NCBI RefSeq assembly: GCF_002179965.1
Contig: NZ_NGUQ01000037.1
Location: 744,001 to 808,000 of the forward strand
Length of the DNA: 64,000 nt
Origin: Pandoraea sp. PE-S2T-3
GTDB lineage: Bacteria > Pseudomonadota > Gammaproteobacteria > Burkholderiales > Burkholderiaceae
Reading direction: 5' to 3'
Under the pieces are notes generated by a model, which saw nothing but the letters and a program-made list of their open reading frames with translations, did not search any database and had not been told where the DNA came from. Within the stretch, counting starts at the first letter, position 1; each line of letters starts with the position of its first letter. This document shows, piece after piece, positions 38,901 through 46,667 of this stretch. The position numbers and the translations under genes are program-made.

Positions 38901-41900
38901 TACGTCGGACGGGTTGATTTCCAAGTCAAAATCCGCGGCTTCCGCGTTGAGCTTGGCGAAATCGAGTCTGCATTGCTCGCGCAGCCGGGCGTGCGAGAAG
39001 CGGTCGTGACCGCCTTCGAAAGTGACGCCGGCACGCGATTGGCCGCGTACGTCACCGGGCAGGGCGGCCGCGCGCCCGATACGACGACGCTGCGCGCCGC
39101 GCTCGAAGCTGCCTTACCGGCACCGCTCGTGCCCTCGGCCATCGTGGCGCTCGATGCATTGCCGATGACGCCGGGCGGCAAGCTGAACCGTCGCGCTTTG
39201 CCCGCGCCGTCGTTCGAACAGGGCGGCTACGTGGCGCCCAGCGGCGAGCGCGAATCAGCGCTGGCGGAAGTCTGGGCCGAGGTGCTTGGCCTCGCGCGCG
39301 TTGGCCGCAACGACAACTTCTTTTCGCTCGGCGGCGATTCGATTCTGGTACTGCGAGTGGTGGCGCGTGCCGCCGCACGCGGTATTGCCATCTCGCCCCG
39401 GCAGATGTTCGTCCATCGTTCATTGGCCGCATTGGCGTCGGCATCGCTGGAAATGACCGACGCGGCGCTACCGCCCATCGCACGCACGCGCCGGTCGCGT
39501 TCGGCACTGCCCATGTCACATGCGCAACGCCGGTTGTGGTTCCTCTGGCATCTGCAACCGGATAGCAGTGCCTATCACGTTGCCGGTGGCATTGGCTTGC
39601 GCGGCATCTTGGACGAGACAGCCGTGCGCCATGCCTTCAGGGACATCGTGGCGCAGCATGAGGTGCTGCGCACGACGTTCGAAGTGCCGGAGGGCGCAAC
39701 TGAGGCCGTGCAGGTCGTTCACGATCTGCCGGATTTTGTGTGGCAGGTGTTTGATGCCCACCCCGCCGATGCACCTGCTCGCGCGCAGGCTTTCACCGAC
39801 GCCCCGTTCGATTTGCAGCGCGGGCCGTTACTGCGTGTGGGCATCATGCGACTGAAGGGCGTGCCACCCGAGGCAGACGCGGCGGATCACGTACTGTTGA
39901 TCGCCATGCATCACATCGTGGCGGATGGCTGGTCGGTCGGCGTGCTGCTCGATGCATTCGTCGCCGCCTACACGGCGCATTGCCGGGCTGGCGCTCAAAC
40001 GTCTGCCCCGTCACGGGTCGAATTACCTGTCCAGTACGGCGACTACGCCGCGTGGCAGCGCGACACGTTTGACGGTGCCGAGCGCGACCGGCAACTGGGG
40101 TACTGGCGCGCGCAGCTGGGCGACGCCCACCCCGTCGCCGATCTCCCACACGACCACCCGCGTCATCCGACCGGTGTGTACAAGGCCGCACGCCACCCGT
40201 TCCAACTCGATACGGCGAGCGTCACGTCTGTGCGCGATGCCGCCCGTCGCCACGGCGTCACGCCCTATGTCCTGCTCTTGTCGGCCTTTCAGGCACTGCT
40301 GCACCGCTGGTGCGCACAAGACGAAATTCGTGTCGGCGTCCCGGTCTCCGGCCGTGACCAGCCCGAGGTCGCCAACCTGATCGGCGTATTCATCAATACG
40401 CTCGTGATGCGTGCGGACTTCCCGGCCCGCATGTGTGTCGCGGAACTTGTGAGCATGATCGGCGAGCGCACGCAGCAGGCGCTCGGTCACCAGACGCTAC
40501 CGTTCGACAGTCTCGTCGACGCGCTGTCGCCCACGCGCAGCGTCAGTCACACACCGTTGTTTCAGGTCATGTTCAATCACCAGCGCGAGGACTATCGCGT
40601 GCTGCGTGAGCTGCCCGGTCTCACGACCCGTCATTTCGACACGGGGGGCGAGGCTGCCCAGTTTGAATTGACGTTAAACGTCAGCGAAACGTCCGGCGGC
40701 GCCATCGCGGGCAGCTTCACGTATGCCCGCGAACTGTTCGAGCCGTCGACGATGGCACGTCTGTCGAGCCAATACGAAACTATGTTGTCCGCCCTGTGCG
40801 CCTCGGACGATGCCGTGATTGACGACGTCGTGCTCGTCGACACGGAGGCAGCGGCGCAACTCGACGCGTGGGGCGTCGCGACCGAAGACTTCTCAGCCGA
40901 CGCGCCGGTGCATGTCCGCGTTGCTGCGCAAGCGCGTCGAACGCCGGATGCTGTCGCCGTGCGCGGGGATGACGAATCGCTGACGTATGCCGCGCTGGAA
41001 CGCCGCAGCAATCAGTTGGCGCACGCCCTGATCGCGCAGGGCGTCGGGCCCGATGTGCCGGTGGCCATTGCGCTCGACCGGGGTGCCGGCATGCTCGTGG
41101 CGCTGCTTGGCGTGCTCAAGGCGGGCGGCTGCTATGTGCCGCTCGACCCCACGTATCCGGCGGAACGCCTGCGCTACATGCTCGACCACAGCGGTGTGAC
41201 GCGGCTCATTACTCAGTCGCCGCTTCAGGCAACGCTGCCGTCGACTGTGGGCTTGGAATATCTGCTGCTGGATGGCTTCGACGGCGATGCATACGCCGAC
41301 ACTGCGCCCGAGGTTCAAGTCGGGGCGGAGCATCTGGCCTATGTGATCTACACCTCGGGCTCGACCGGCAAACCGAAAGGCGTGATGGTGCGCCACGGCG
41401 GGCTGTCGAACTTTCTGTCCAGTCTGGCGCAGCGCCCCGGGCTCGCAGCGGGTGACCGATGGGTCGCGGTGACGTCGCTTTCCTTCGATATTGCCGCCCT
41501 CGAACTCTTCCTGCCGCTCACGTTGGGTGCGCAAGTGATTGTGGCGTCGAGTGAAACCGCCCGTGACGGCTTCGCGCTCGCTGCGTTGTTGCAGGCAAGC
41601 CGGGCAACGGTCCTGCAATCGACACCCGCGACATGGCGCATGTTGCTCGCGGCAGACCAACCGTGGCCGGCGTTGCGCGCGTTGTGCGGCGGCGAGGCCC
41701 TGCCGCCGGATCTGGCCGATGCCCTGCGGGCGCGTGGCTGCGAACTCTGGAACCTGTATGGGCCGACCGAAACGACGATCTGGTCGATGCTTGGCCGCGT
41801 CGTCGGCAAGCCGGTGTTGGGCAACGTCATCGCCGGTACGCAGGCGCGCGTGCTCGATACCCGGCTTCAAGCAGTGCCACCGGGCGTGGCGGGCGAGCTA

Positions 41901-44900
41901 TACCTTGGCGGCAGTGGTCTGGCGCGTGGCTACTTCGGCCGGGCAGACCTGAGTGCCGAGCGCTTTGTCCCCGATCCTTTTTCGCCAGACGGCAAGCGGC
42001 TTTACCGCACCGGGGATCTCGCACGCTGGAAGCACGACGGCACGCTCGAATTCCTCGGCCGTACCGATCATCAGGTCAAGATTCGTGGTCATCGCATCGA
42101 ACTCGGGGAGATTGAAGCGCGTCTGGCCGCGTGTACAAATGTCGGAGCGGCCGTGGTCGTCGCCCACGAAGGGACGTCCGGCGCACAACTGGTCGGGTAC
42201 GTCACGCTGGCAGACGGGGTGCCGGATACCGATGCGCTACGGCGTGAATTGGCCGCGCAACTGCCGGACTACATGGTGCCGGCAACCATCCTTGCACTGC
42301 CTGCGCTGCCGCTGACCCCCAACGGCAAGATCGACCGCAAGGCACTGCCTGCGCCAGACATCGCATCGCGAAATTTCTCAGCCCCGCAGGCGGGCGACGA
42401 GGCATTGCTCGCGGACGTCTGGCGTGACGTGCTGGGCGTCGAGCGCATCGGTCGCGACGATAACTTCTTCGCTTTGGGCGGCCATTCGCTGCAAGCCATG
42501 CAGGTCGTTTCGCTGCTGGCCACGAAACACGCGAGGGCACTCGCACTGCGCGATGTCTTTGCTGCCGCGACGTTATCTGCGCTGGCCGAACGCCTTGGGC
42601 AGGCCTCGCCGGATAGCGATGCACCGTTTGGCACTACGCCAACGCCCGCGATCATCGCGCCAATTCCCCCGCGAGCCGACCGCCAGCGTGCGCCGCTCAC
42701 GCAGGGTCAGGCGCGTCTGTGGTTCCTTTGGCAGCTTGATCCGTCGAGCGCCGCGTATCACATGACGGGCGCGTTCCGGCTTGACGGGCAACTCGACTCG
42801 CAGGCGCTTGAACTCGCTGTGACCGACGTCGTCAAGCGCCATGACGTGCTTCACAGCCACTTCGAGGCAGTCGACGACACGCCGTGGCAAGTTGTGGATG
42901 CCGCCAATGCGTTCGGCTGGGCCGTCGAAGACCTTGAGCGCAGCCGCGGCGCGCTTAGTGAACGCCTTCAGGCACTATCGTCCAAACCGATTGACCTGAC
43001 GCATGGGCCAATCCTTCGGGTGACGCTCCTGCGTCTTGGCACCACCTCACATGTTCTGCACTTTGCGACGCATCACATCGTCGCCGACGAGTGGTCGGTC
43101 GGGGTACTGGCGCGCGACTTCGGCAATGCCTACACGGCACGCCTGGCTGGCGGCGAACCCGCCTTCACGCCGCTGGCAGCGCAATACGGTGACTTTGCCG
43201 CATGGCATCGCGAATGGCTGGACGACGCGCGCGAGTCGGCGCAACTGGCGTATTGGCGAGACCGATTGGGTGACGAACATCCGGTATTGGAGTTGCCCGT
43301 GGCACGTAAGCGGACCGGCTTGCGCGCCGATCGCGGCGCACGCATCACCGCCGAGTTGCCGGGCGATGTCAGCCGCCGTGTCCGTTCGCTGGCACGCCGG
43401 CATGGCACGACACCGTTCACCGTGCTGCTCAGCGCGTGGCAACTCACGCTCTCCCGTTACGCTGCACAGAAGGATGTGCGCGTGGGCGTGCCGGTTGCTG
43501 GACGCGTCCACCCGGCCACCGATGATCTCGTCGGTTTCTTCGTCAACACGCTCGTCATCCGCAGCGCGTTGACCGGCCTGCAAACCCTCGGCGACCTGCT
43601 CGCGCAGACGCGCGACCGCATGATCGAAGCGCAAGCGCATCAGGATGTGCCGTTCGCACGCGTTGTCGATGCGCTGCAAACGCAGCGCAGCCTGAGCCAT
43701 ACGCCGCTGTTTCAGGTGATGTTCAATTACGGCGCGCGTGCCGGCAAGCCGACGTCGTTACCGGGTGTTCAATTCGGGCTGCTGGCCAATGAAGCGGCGA
43801 CTGCCCGGTTCGATCTGGTTCTCAACGTCTTTGAAGATGAAGCGTTCGGCCTGTCGCTGACTTACGCGTGCGACATTTTCGAACGGGATACCGTTGGCGA
43901 GATGCTGGCGGGTTACCGCGCGGTGCTCGACCGGCTGGTCCGGGACGAAGCGATGCCGACGCCACCAGAGGTTGCGCTGGGTGACGTACGTCTGGTCGAA
44001 GCCCCCGTCCGGGTCACTGCAAAGCCGAGTCGTGCCGAAGGTGGCAACACGACGGACAAGCCGTGGCGCCCGGTCACGCAAACGTTGCTCGAAAAGGCGC
44101 GCTCACACGCGGGCGAGAACGCGGTTCACTGTGAAGACGAACACCTGACGTACGGTGAACTGGACGCATGGTCGGCGCGGGTTGCCCGGCGGCTCATCGT
44201 GTCCGGCGTGAAGCGTGAGGAGCGGGTGGGGCTGTGCCTGCGGCGGTCTGCGGCAGTAGTACCCGCGCTAATCGGTGTGCTGCGCGCCGGTGCCGCGTTC
44301 GTGCCGCTCGACCCGGAGTATCCGGCCGACCGTCTGGCTTACATGATGGAAGATGCGGGCGTCTCCCGCGTGTTGACCGATGCCGAAACCCGCCATGCGC
44401 TGGCAGCACTGTTTGTGCAGCGCGATGAGATCGATATCGATCAATTCAGACCGGCGCAGGGTGAGGGCGACGAAGCAGAGATTGACGGCGCGCCGCGCGA
44501 CATCGATGCGCACGCGAAAGTCCAGGGCGACCAACTGGCGTACGTCATCTACACGTCGGGCTCGACCGGGCGTCCGAAAGGGGTGGCTGTCAGCCAACGC
44601 AGCCTCGCGCTGCACCTGAGTGACTTCATCACGACGTACGGCATTGCTTCGTCCGACCGTCAGTTGCAGTCATCGACCATCAACTTCGACGTGGCGTTGC
44701 ATGAAATGCTGCCATCGCTCATGCAAGGCGGCAGCATCGAAATGCGCGGTGCGAAGCCGTGGGATCTTGCGACCACCAATCGCCAACTGGTTGCGCGACA
44801 AGTGACGTTCGCCCGGATTCCAACGGCGTATTGGCAGCAGTGGCTGCACGAGCCGCCTGACCCGGCGTCGCTCGCCTTGCGCCAAATTACCGTCGGCGGG

Positions 44901-46667
44901 GAAGGCTTGCCCGGTGATGCTCTGCGGCAATGGCGCAACGGGCCGCTCGCTCACATCCGTCTGGACAATCTCTACGGACCGACGGAGACCACCGTTGCCT
45001 GCATGTACCGGCCCACGCAGGACGCGGATTGTGCGCAACCCATCGTGTCCATCGGCGGCCCGTATCCGTCGCGCGACGTCTATGTCTGTGATGACACGGG
45101 CAATGCGCTGCCTGCCGGTGCGCTCGGCGAGCTGTGCATCGGCGGTGAAACACTGGCCCGGGGCTATCTTGGCCGCGCGTCGCTCACCGCAGAGAAGTTT
45201 GTCCCGGACCCACACCGTCACGACGGCGCACGCCTGTACCGATCCGGCGACCTTTGCCGTCAGCGACCGGACGGGACCATCGACTTCCTCGGCCGTATGG
45301 ATCAACAAGTGAAGCTGCGCGGCTTCCGGATTGAACTGGGCGAGGTGGAATCTGCACTGCGCAGCGTTCCGGGCGTGCGAGAGGCCGTCGCTGAACTGCG
45401 AGGGCAGGGCGACGAGCGCCAACTGGTGGGCTACGTCACGGGTGATGCCTCGCTGGTCGATACCGACACGTTGCGCGATGCGCTTCAGACGCGTTTGCCG
45501 GGCTTCATGATCCCGGGCGCGTTCGTGCGGCTCGATGCGTTGCCGCTGATGCCCAACGGCAAACTCAACCGCGCTGCGCTGCCGGAGCCGACCGTACCGA
45601 CGGCGGGCGAGACCGCGCAAGGGCCGATGACGCCGACCGAATCGCTATTGTTCGACGTCTGGCGCGACACCCTCGGCCACGACGGCTTCGGCCGGCACGA
45701 CAACTTCTTCGCCATCGGCGGCGACTCGCTCGCGGCGCTCAAGGTGGCCGCGAACGCGCAGCGACGTGGCTTCGGTCAGTTCTCACTGGAAGGTCTGTTC
45801 GCACATCCGACGCTTGCCGTGCTCGCATCGTGGCTGGACGAGACCGCGCAAGGACGGCCGGCCAATATCGTCACGCTCAACCGTTCTTCGGCGACCACGC
45901 AACTGTTCGCGATTCACCCCGGCTACGGCCTCGTCGGCGAGTACCGGCCGCTGGCCAGCGCGCTCGATGACGTGGCACAGGTGCACGGCGTGCAATCGCC
46001 GATGTATACAGATGCCACGTGGGCCCCCGATTCGCTCGGGACGCTGGCAGAGGATTACGCGACGGCGATTCGCCGGGTGCAGCCCAATGGCCCGTACCGT
46101 TTGCTGGGCTGGTCGAGCGGTGCCGCCATCGCGCGTCATGTGGCGGGTGTGCTCGTCGCGCAGGGGGAAGTCGTCGACTTCCTTGGCAGCGTGGATGGCG
46201 AAGCGCCCCAAAGTGCAGCATCGTCAGGTGAACCAGCGACTACCGTCGATATCACGCACGCCATGCAGGTCAATGACGCAGAGATCGACCACTTGCTGGC
46301 CGCCATGCAGGCAGACGCCGGGCGGTGGCAGGGCGTGATTCCCGAAGGCGACGACGGACGGCAATGGCTCGCCACCGTACTGCGCATCGGCAAGCATTTC
46401 GACGCCGTATCGGCGAGCGGGCACGACGCGGCGCCGTTGCCGGTGCCGATGCACCTTTGGCTCGCACGCCGCGACGGCGACACGACGAATGCGCTCGATG
46501 CGATCGCCGCCACCCGCGCGTGGCGGGCTCAGGCCGGACACGTCACCGTCGAGACTTTCGACACCGATCACACCGGCATCGTGCGTCATCCGGATTTCAT
46601 CGCGTCGCTGCATCGTGCTTTCGATTCGCTGCTTCAACAGAACACCTCGGCAGGCAATCACTCATGA
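32955..46667 (+). CDS. Siderophore NRPS 3: (C-A-PCP)x4-TE
   Basis: This NRPS of 4570 residues adds the last four residues and releases the chain. The ATG at 32955 has GGAGG eight bases upstream; an in-frame TTG further up lacks such a site. Domain order is C1-A1(Gly)-PCP1, C2-A2-PCP2, C3-A3(Gly)-PCP3, C4-A4-PCP4, TE. There is no epimerase. PCP serines are at 36138, 39339, 42486 and 45726. The thioesterase has GWSSG with the nucleophile at 46113-46115 and a late DTDH histidine. C1 (HHLISDAA) and C4 (HHIVADEW) have altered glycine positions in the active-site motif. The stop codon overlaps the acylase start as ATGA, so NRPS and maturation genes are coupled. Gly codes are firm; A2 and A4 substrates are not. 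Confidence 0.97.
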   Translation: MAMEDLDRALLELLMLDTHASAASDSESEHETERERAGHLAARHAEPASPSSAVPLSFAQRRLWMAQQFAPDDDAYHIARVFRLSGGTAIDANAVEQAIRAVISRHDVLRTAFAMQDGEPSQTVLPEVPFAMTRLDWRNLPASDIETRVAAFASESARTPFDLAAAPLLRVSWIDLPDRQHVLAVTMHHLISDAASNDVWAREFAQAYQAVVQGADPMAALPSLAIQYADYAQRQHAGLISGRWQAALDGWRRDLAHEYGPLQLPALSAREAGVRRGVLRHPLDAPRHAALTAWCQQAGVTPFVALLALWQLTLRRYHGEGDFLVGVPVDGRHIPGTPDLIGCFVGTQVYRARHRPAQSLRACVDDVSRTRVAALDRLDVPFELALDVARRSGGSIFQTMFNFSQSDAAPQLRVGDVQVDVLTLANDTPQFDLTLAVDWHRHGADLDLEYDRDRVDGALVHALLDDFGHWLDTLVSAPERATGAVVLTQRASPHLAADCLPDELAANAHDARLDPVPIRIASRATQDPSRLAVVCGESRLTYSELLHRADALARRLIADGAGPDTCIGVALERSVDMVVAVLGVLRAGAAYVPLDPEYPAERLAYIVADSGLQRIVTCPEVATRLAFPAEIRTFEVMSADIPADEAEVALEALNVTVLPEHLAYVIYTSGSTGRPKGVMVRHAALSSFIASLGERPGLTAEDRWVAVTSLSFDIAALELYLPLVTGAQLIVADKHTTRDGAALSRLLTDSRATVLQATPATWRMLLDVETHATSAGRSTHQALQGLKGLCGGEALPPDLAQSLLARGVALWNMYGPTETTIWSLVARVDGDKTPLGAPIRATQAWVLDASLNETPTGVPGELYLGGEGLARGYWQRASLTAERFVPHPFAAEGARLYRTGDLVRRRADGDIEFIGRIDQQVKIRGFRIELGEIEAGLLACEGVREAVVTAHTGPAGVRLVGYVTALPGAQLDEVDLRRAIGHTLPDYMVPGRVLVIPAMPLTPNGKIDRRALPVPQQSDTVYEAPTGNIETRLADAWRSVLRLANDTLIGRDDNFYALGGDSILTLRGVAHAAAAGVESTPRQWFEAATLRALAALVTDDVPPQSRPDMLVREDGRLCIAASHAQQRQWFLWALQPESSAYHITGAMRLKGALNANAVRQAFAGMVARHEVLRTTFSDKSVGGDDTELLQIVHADLPFEWQHVDVATQDEANHRAQTFNDTPFDLRTGPLLRVALLALPGEPVSEHILLVAMHHIVADGWSIDIVLREFVAGYQAAVAGQAPDLPALTLQYADVAAWQRGRLAAGEQQRQLDWWRAALGEGETAPVLLLPSDHPREPLAQYTEASVPFSLPPALTAGVRELAATHRATPFMIVLAAFQLLLSRHSGLRDIRVGVPIAGRELPESAPLIGLFMNTQVLRGRLDASQTVAELLDRTRAHVLEASAHQALPFEALVEALAPERSLTHTPLFQVLLNYQRDDASAVQALDGLHVERYLPRMRAAQFELTLSAHELASGGLTGSVDYARELFAPETMARLCDQFVSLLASFVAAPDTRLGDLAILTGDAHARLVEHGETRLALETFMPVHRRFEAHVASGAEAVALVHDGVTLSRAALDTRANRLAHHLIALGVKPDTRVGVALTRSVDMVVGILAVLKAGGAYVPLDPDYPPQRLADMLEDSGAGLVLGHAASSHVALPEGAVRVDVDAPLNTPDTAPDVPLLPAHLAYVIYTSGSTGKPKGVAISHGALAAQARVWASLCELSAADRVLQFSTMNFDGFVEQLFPALHVGAAVVLRGPQLWSADEFVANVARDGVTVVDLPTAYWNVLVQALDEGFDQRSHARPLAQVRQLHVGGEAMSAQGLRRWRDQTHLGHIRLLNTYGPTEAAVTASAWVASGETDDSATSVPIGRALQGRRLYVVAPDMTLAPQGAIGELLIGGDLLARGYLDRAAQTADRFVPDPFGAPGSRAYRTGDLVRWRADGQLDYVGRVDFQVKIRGFRVELGEIESALLAQPGVREAVVTAFESDAGTRLAAYVTGQGGRAPDTTTLRAALEAALPAPLVPSAIVALDALPMTPGGKLNRRALPAPSFEQGGYVAPSGERESALAEVWAEVLGLARVGRNDNFFSLGGDSILVLRVVARAAARGIAISPRQMFVHRSLAALASASLEMTDAALPPIARTRRSRSALPMSHAQRRLWFLWHLQPDSSAYHVAGGIGLRGILDETAVRHAFRDIVAQHEVLRTTFEVPEGATEAVQVVHDLPDFVWQVFDAHPADAPARAQAFTDAPFDLQRGPLLRVGIMRLKGVPPEADAADHVLLIAMHHIVADGWSVGVLLDAFVAAYTAHCRAGAQTSAPSRVELPVQYGDYAAWQRDTFDGAERDRQLGYWRAQLGDAHPVADLPHDHPRHPTGVYKAARHPFQLDTASVTSVRDAARRHGVTPYVLLLSAFQALLHRWCAQDEIRVGVPVSGRDQPEVANLIGVFINTLVMRADFPARMCVAELVSMIGERTQQALGHQTLPFDSLVDALSPTRSVSHTPLFQVMFNHQREDYRVLRELPGLTTRHFDTGGEAAQFELTLNVSETSGGAIAGSFTYARELFEPSTMARLSSQYETMLSALCASDDAVIDDVVLVDTEAAAQLDAWGVATEDFSADAPVHVRVAAQARRTPDAVAVRGDDESLTYAALERRSNQLAHALIAQGVGPDVPVAIALDRGAGMLVALLGVLKAGGCYVPLDPTYPAERLRYMLDHSGVTRLITQSPLQATLPSTVGLEYLLLDGFDGDAYADTAPEVQVGAEHLAYVIYTSGSTGKPKGVMVRHGGLSNFLSSLAQRPGLAAGDRWVAVTSLSFDIAALELFLPLTLGAQVIVASSETARDGFALAALLQASRATVLQSTPATWRMLLAADQPWPALRALCGGEALPPDLADALRARGCELWNLYGPTETTIWSMLGRVVGKPVLGNVIAGTQARVLDTRLQAVPPGVAGELYLGGSGLARGYFGRADLSAERFVPDPFSPDGKRLYRTGDLARWKHDGTLEFLGRTDHQVKIRGHRIELGEIEARLAACTNVGAAVVVAHEGTSGAQLVGYVTLADGVPDTDALRRELAAQLPDYMVPATILALPALPLTPNGKIDRKALPAPDIASRNFSAPQAGDEALLADVWRDVLGVERIGRDDNFFALGGHSLQAMQVVSLLATKHARALALRDVFAAATLSALAERLGQASPDSDAPFGTTPTPAIIAPIPPRADRQRAPLTQGQARLWFLWQLDPSSAAYHMTGAFRLDGQLDSQALELAVTDVVKRHDVLHSHFEAVDDTPWQVVDAANAFGWAVEDLERSRGALSERLQALSSKPIDLTHGPILRVTLLRLGTTSHVLHFATHHIVADEWSVGVLARDFGNAYTARLAGGEPAFTPLAAQYGDFAAWHREWLDDARESAQLAYWRDRLGDEHPVLELPVARKRTGLRADRGARITAELPGDVSRRVRSLARRHGTTPFTVLLSAWQLTLSRYAAQKDVRVGVPVAGRVHPATDDLVGFFVNTLVIRSALTGLQTLGDLLAQTRDRMIEAQAHQDVPFARVVDALQTQRSLSHTPLFQVMFNYGARAGKPTSLPGVQFGLLANEAATARFDLVLNVFEDEAFGLSLTYACDIFERDTVGEMLAGYRAVLDRLVRDEAMPTPPEVALGDVRLVEAPVRVTAKPSRAEGGNTTDKPWRPVTQTLLEKARSHAGENAVHCEDEHLTYGELDAWSARVARRLIVSGVKREERVGLCLRRSAAVVPALIGVLRAGAAFVPLDPEYPADRLAYMMEDAGVSRVLTDAETRHALAALFVQRDEIDIDQFRPAQGEGDEAEIDGAPRDIDAHAKVQGDQLAYVIYTSGSTGRPKGVAVSQRSLALHLSDFITTYGIASSDRQLQSSTINFDVALHEMLPSLMQGGSIEMRGAKPWDLATTNRQLVARQVTFARIPTAYWQQWLHEPPDPASLALRQITVGGEGLPGDALRQWRNGPLAHIRLDNLYGPTETTVACMYRPTQDADCAQPIVSIGGPYPSRDVYVCDDTGNALPAGALGELCIGGETLARGYLGRASLTAEKFVPDPHRHDGARLYRSGDLCRQRPDGTIDFLGRMDQQVKLRGFRIELGEVESALRSVPGVREAVAELRGQGDERQLVGYVTGDASLVDTDTLRDALQTRLPGFMIPGAFVRLDALPLMPNGKLNRAALPEPTVPTAGETAQGPMTPTESLLFDVWRDTLGHDGFGRHDNFFAIGGDSLAALKVAANAQRRGFGQFSLEGLFAHPTLAVLASWLDETAQGRPANIVTLNRSSATTQLFAIHPGYGLVGEYRPLASALDDVAQVHGVQSPMYTDATWAPDSLGTLAEDYATAIRRVQPNGPYRLLGWSSGAAIARHVAGVLVAQGEVVDFLGSVDGEAPQSAASSGEPATTVDITHAMQVNDAEIDHLLAAMQADAGRWQGVIPEGDDGRQWLATVLRIGKHFDAVSASGHDAAPLPVPMHLWLARRDGDTTNALDAIAATRAWRAQAGHVTVETFDTDHTGIVRHPDFIASLHRAFDSLLQQNTSAGNHS
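33105..36260 (+). other. NRPS3 module 1: C1-A1-PCP1, predicted Gly
   Basis: C1 should accept the chain ending in (beta-hydroxy)Asp. Its motif is HHLISDAA (33516-33539): the catalytic His is kept but both Gly and Trp after it are lost. The A1 pocket reads D-I-L-Q-L-G-M-I-W-K, a close form of the glycine code. The PCP1 serine is at 36138-36140 (ALGGDSI). Confidence 0.88.
36285..39460 (+). other. NRPS3 module 2: C2-A2-PCP2, DGED-HGTV code
   Basis: C2 is LCL-type with HHIVADGW. The A2 pocket reads D-G-E-D-H-G-T-V-T-K. From memory this type goes with basic residues such as Lys or Orn derivatives in pyoverdine-like synthetases, but I cannot verify it here. The PCP2 serine is at 39339-39341 in SLGGDSILVLR. 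Confidence 0.85.
39490..42620 (+). other. NRPS3 module 3: C3-A3-PCP3, predicted Gly
   Basis: C3 is LCL-type with HHIVADGW. The A3 pocket reads D-I-L-Q-L-G-L-I-W-K, an exact glycine code. The PCP3 serine is at 42486-42488 in the GGHS form. A3 and A1 of this protein are close paralogues across the whole substrate-pocket region. Confidence 0.9.
42680..45850 (+). other. NRPS3 module 4: C4-A4-PCP4, same unassigned code as NRPS1 A2
   Basis: C4 has HHIVADEW (43071-43094), with Glu where Gly is normal. The A4 pocket reads D-V-H-R-T-G-L-V-A-K, identical to A2 of NRPS1, and the flanks (SSTINFDVALHEMLP, ITVGGEGLPGDAL) match as well. The same substrate should therefore sit at positions 3 and 12. The PCP4 serine is at 45726-45728 (AIGGDSL). 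Confidence 0.86.
45870..46655 (+). other. NRPS3 type I thioesterase domain
   Basis: This is an alpha/beta-hydrolase release domain with FAIHPGYG (oxyanion region), G-W-S-S-G (nucleophile serine at 46113-46115) and a C-terminal FDTDHTGI histidine. It should hydrolyse or cyclise the finished peptide; the sequence alone does not say which. Confidence 0.92.

Noticed and set aside
46325-46663. Upstream extension of the acylase frame into NRPS3
   Set aside because: The extension is Arg-rich shadow of the thioesterase; the ATG at 46664 gives a proper lipoprotein signal and an ATGA overlap.
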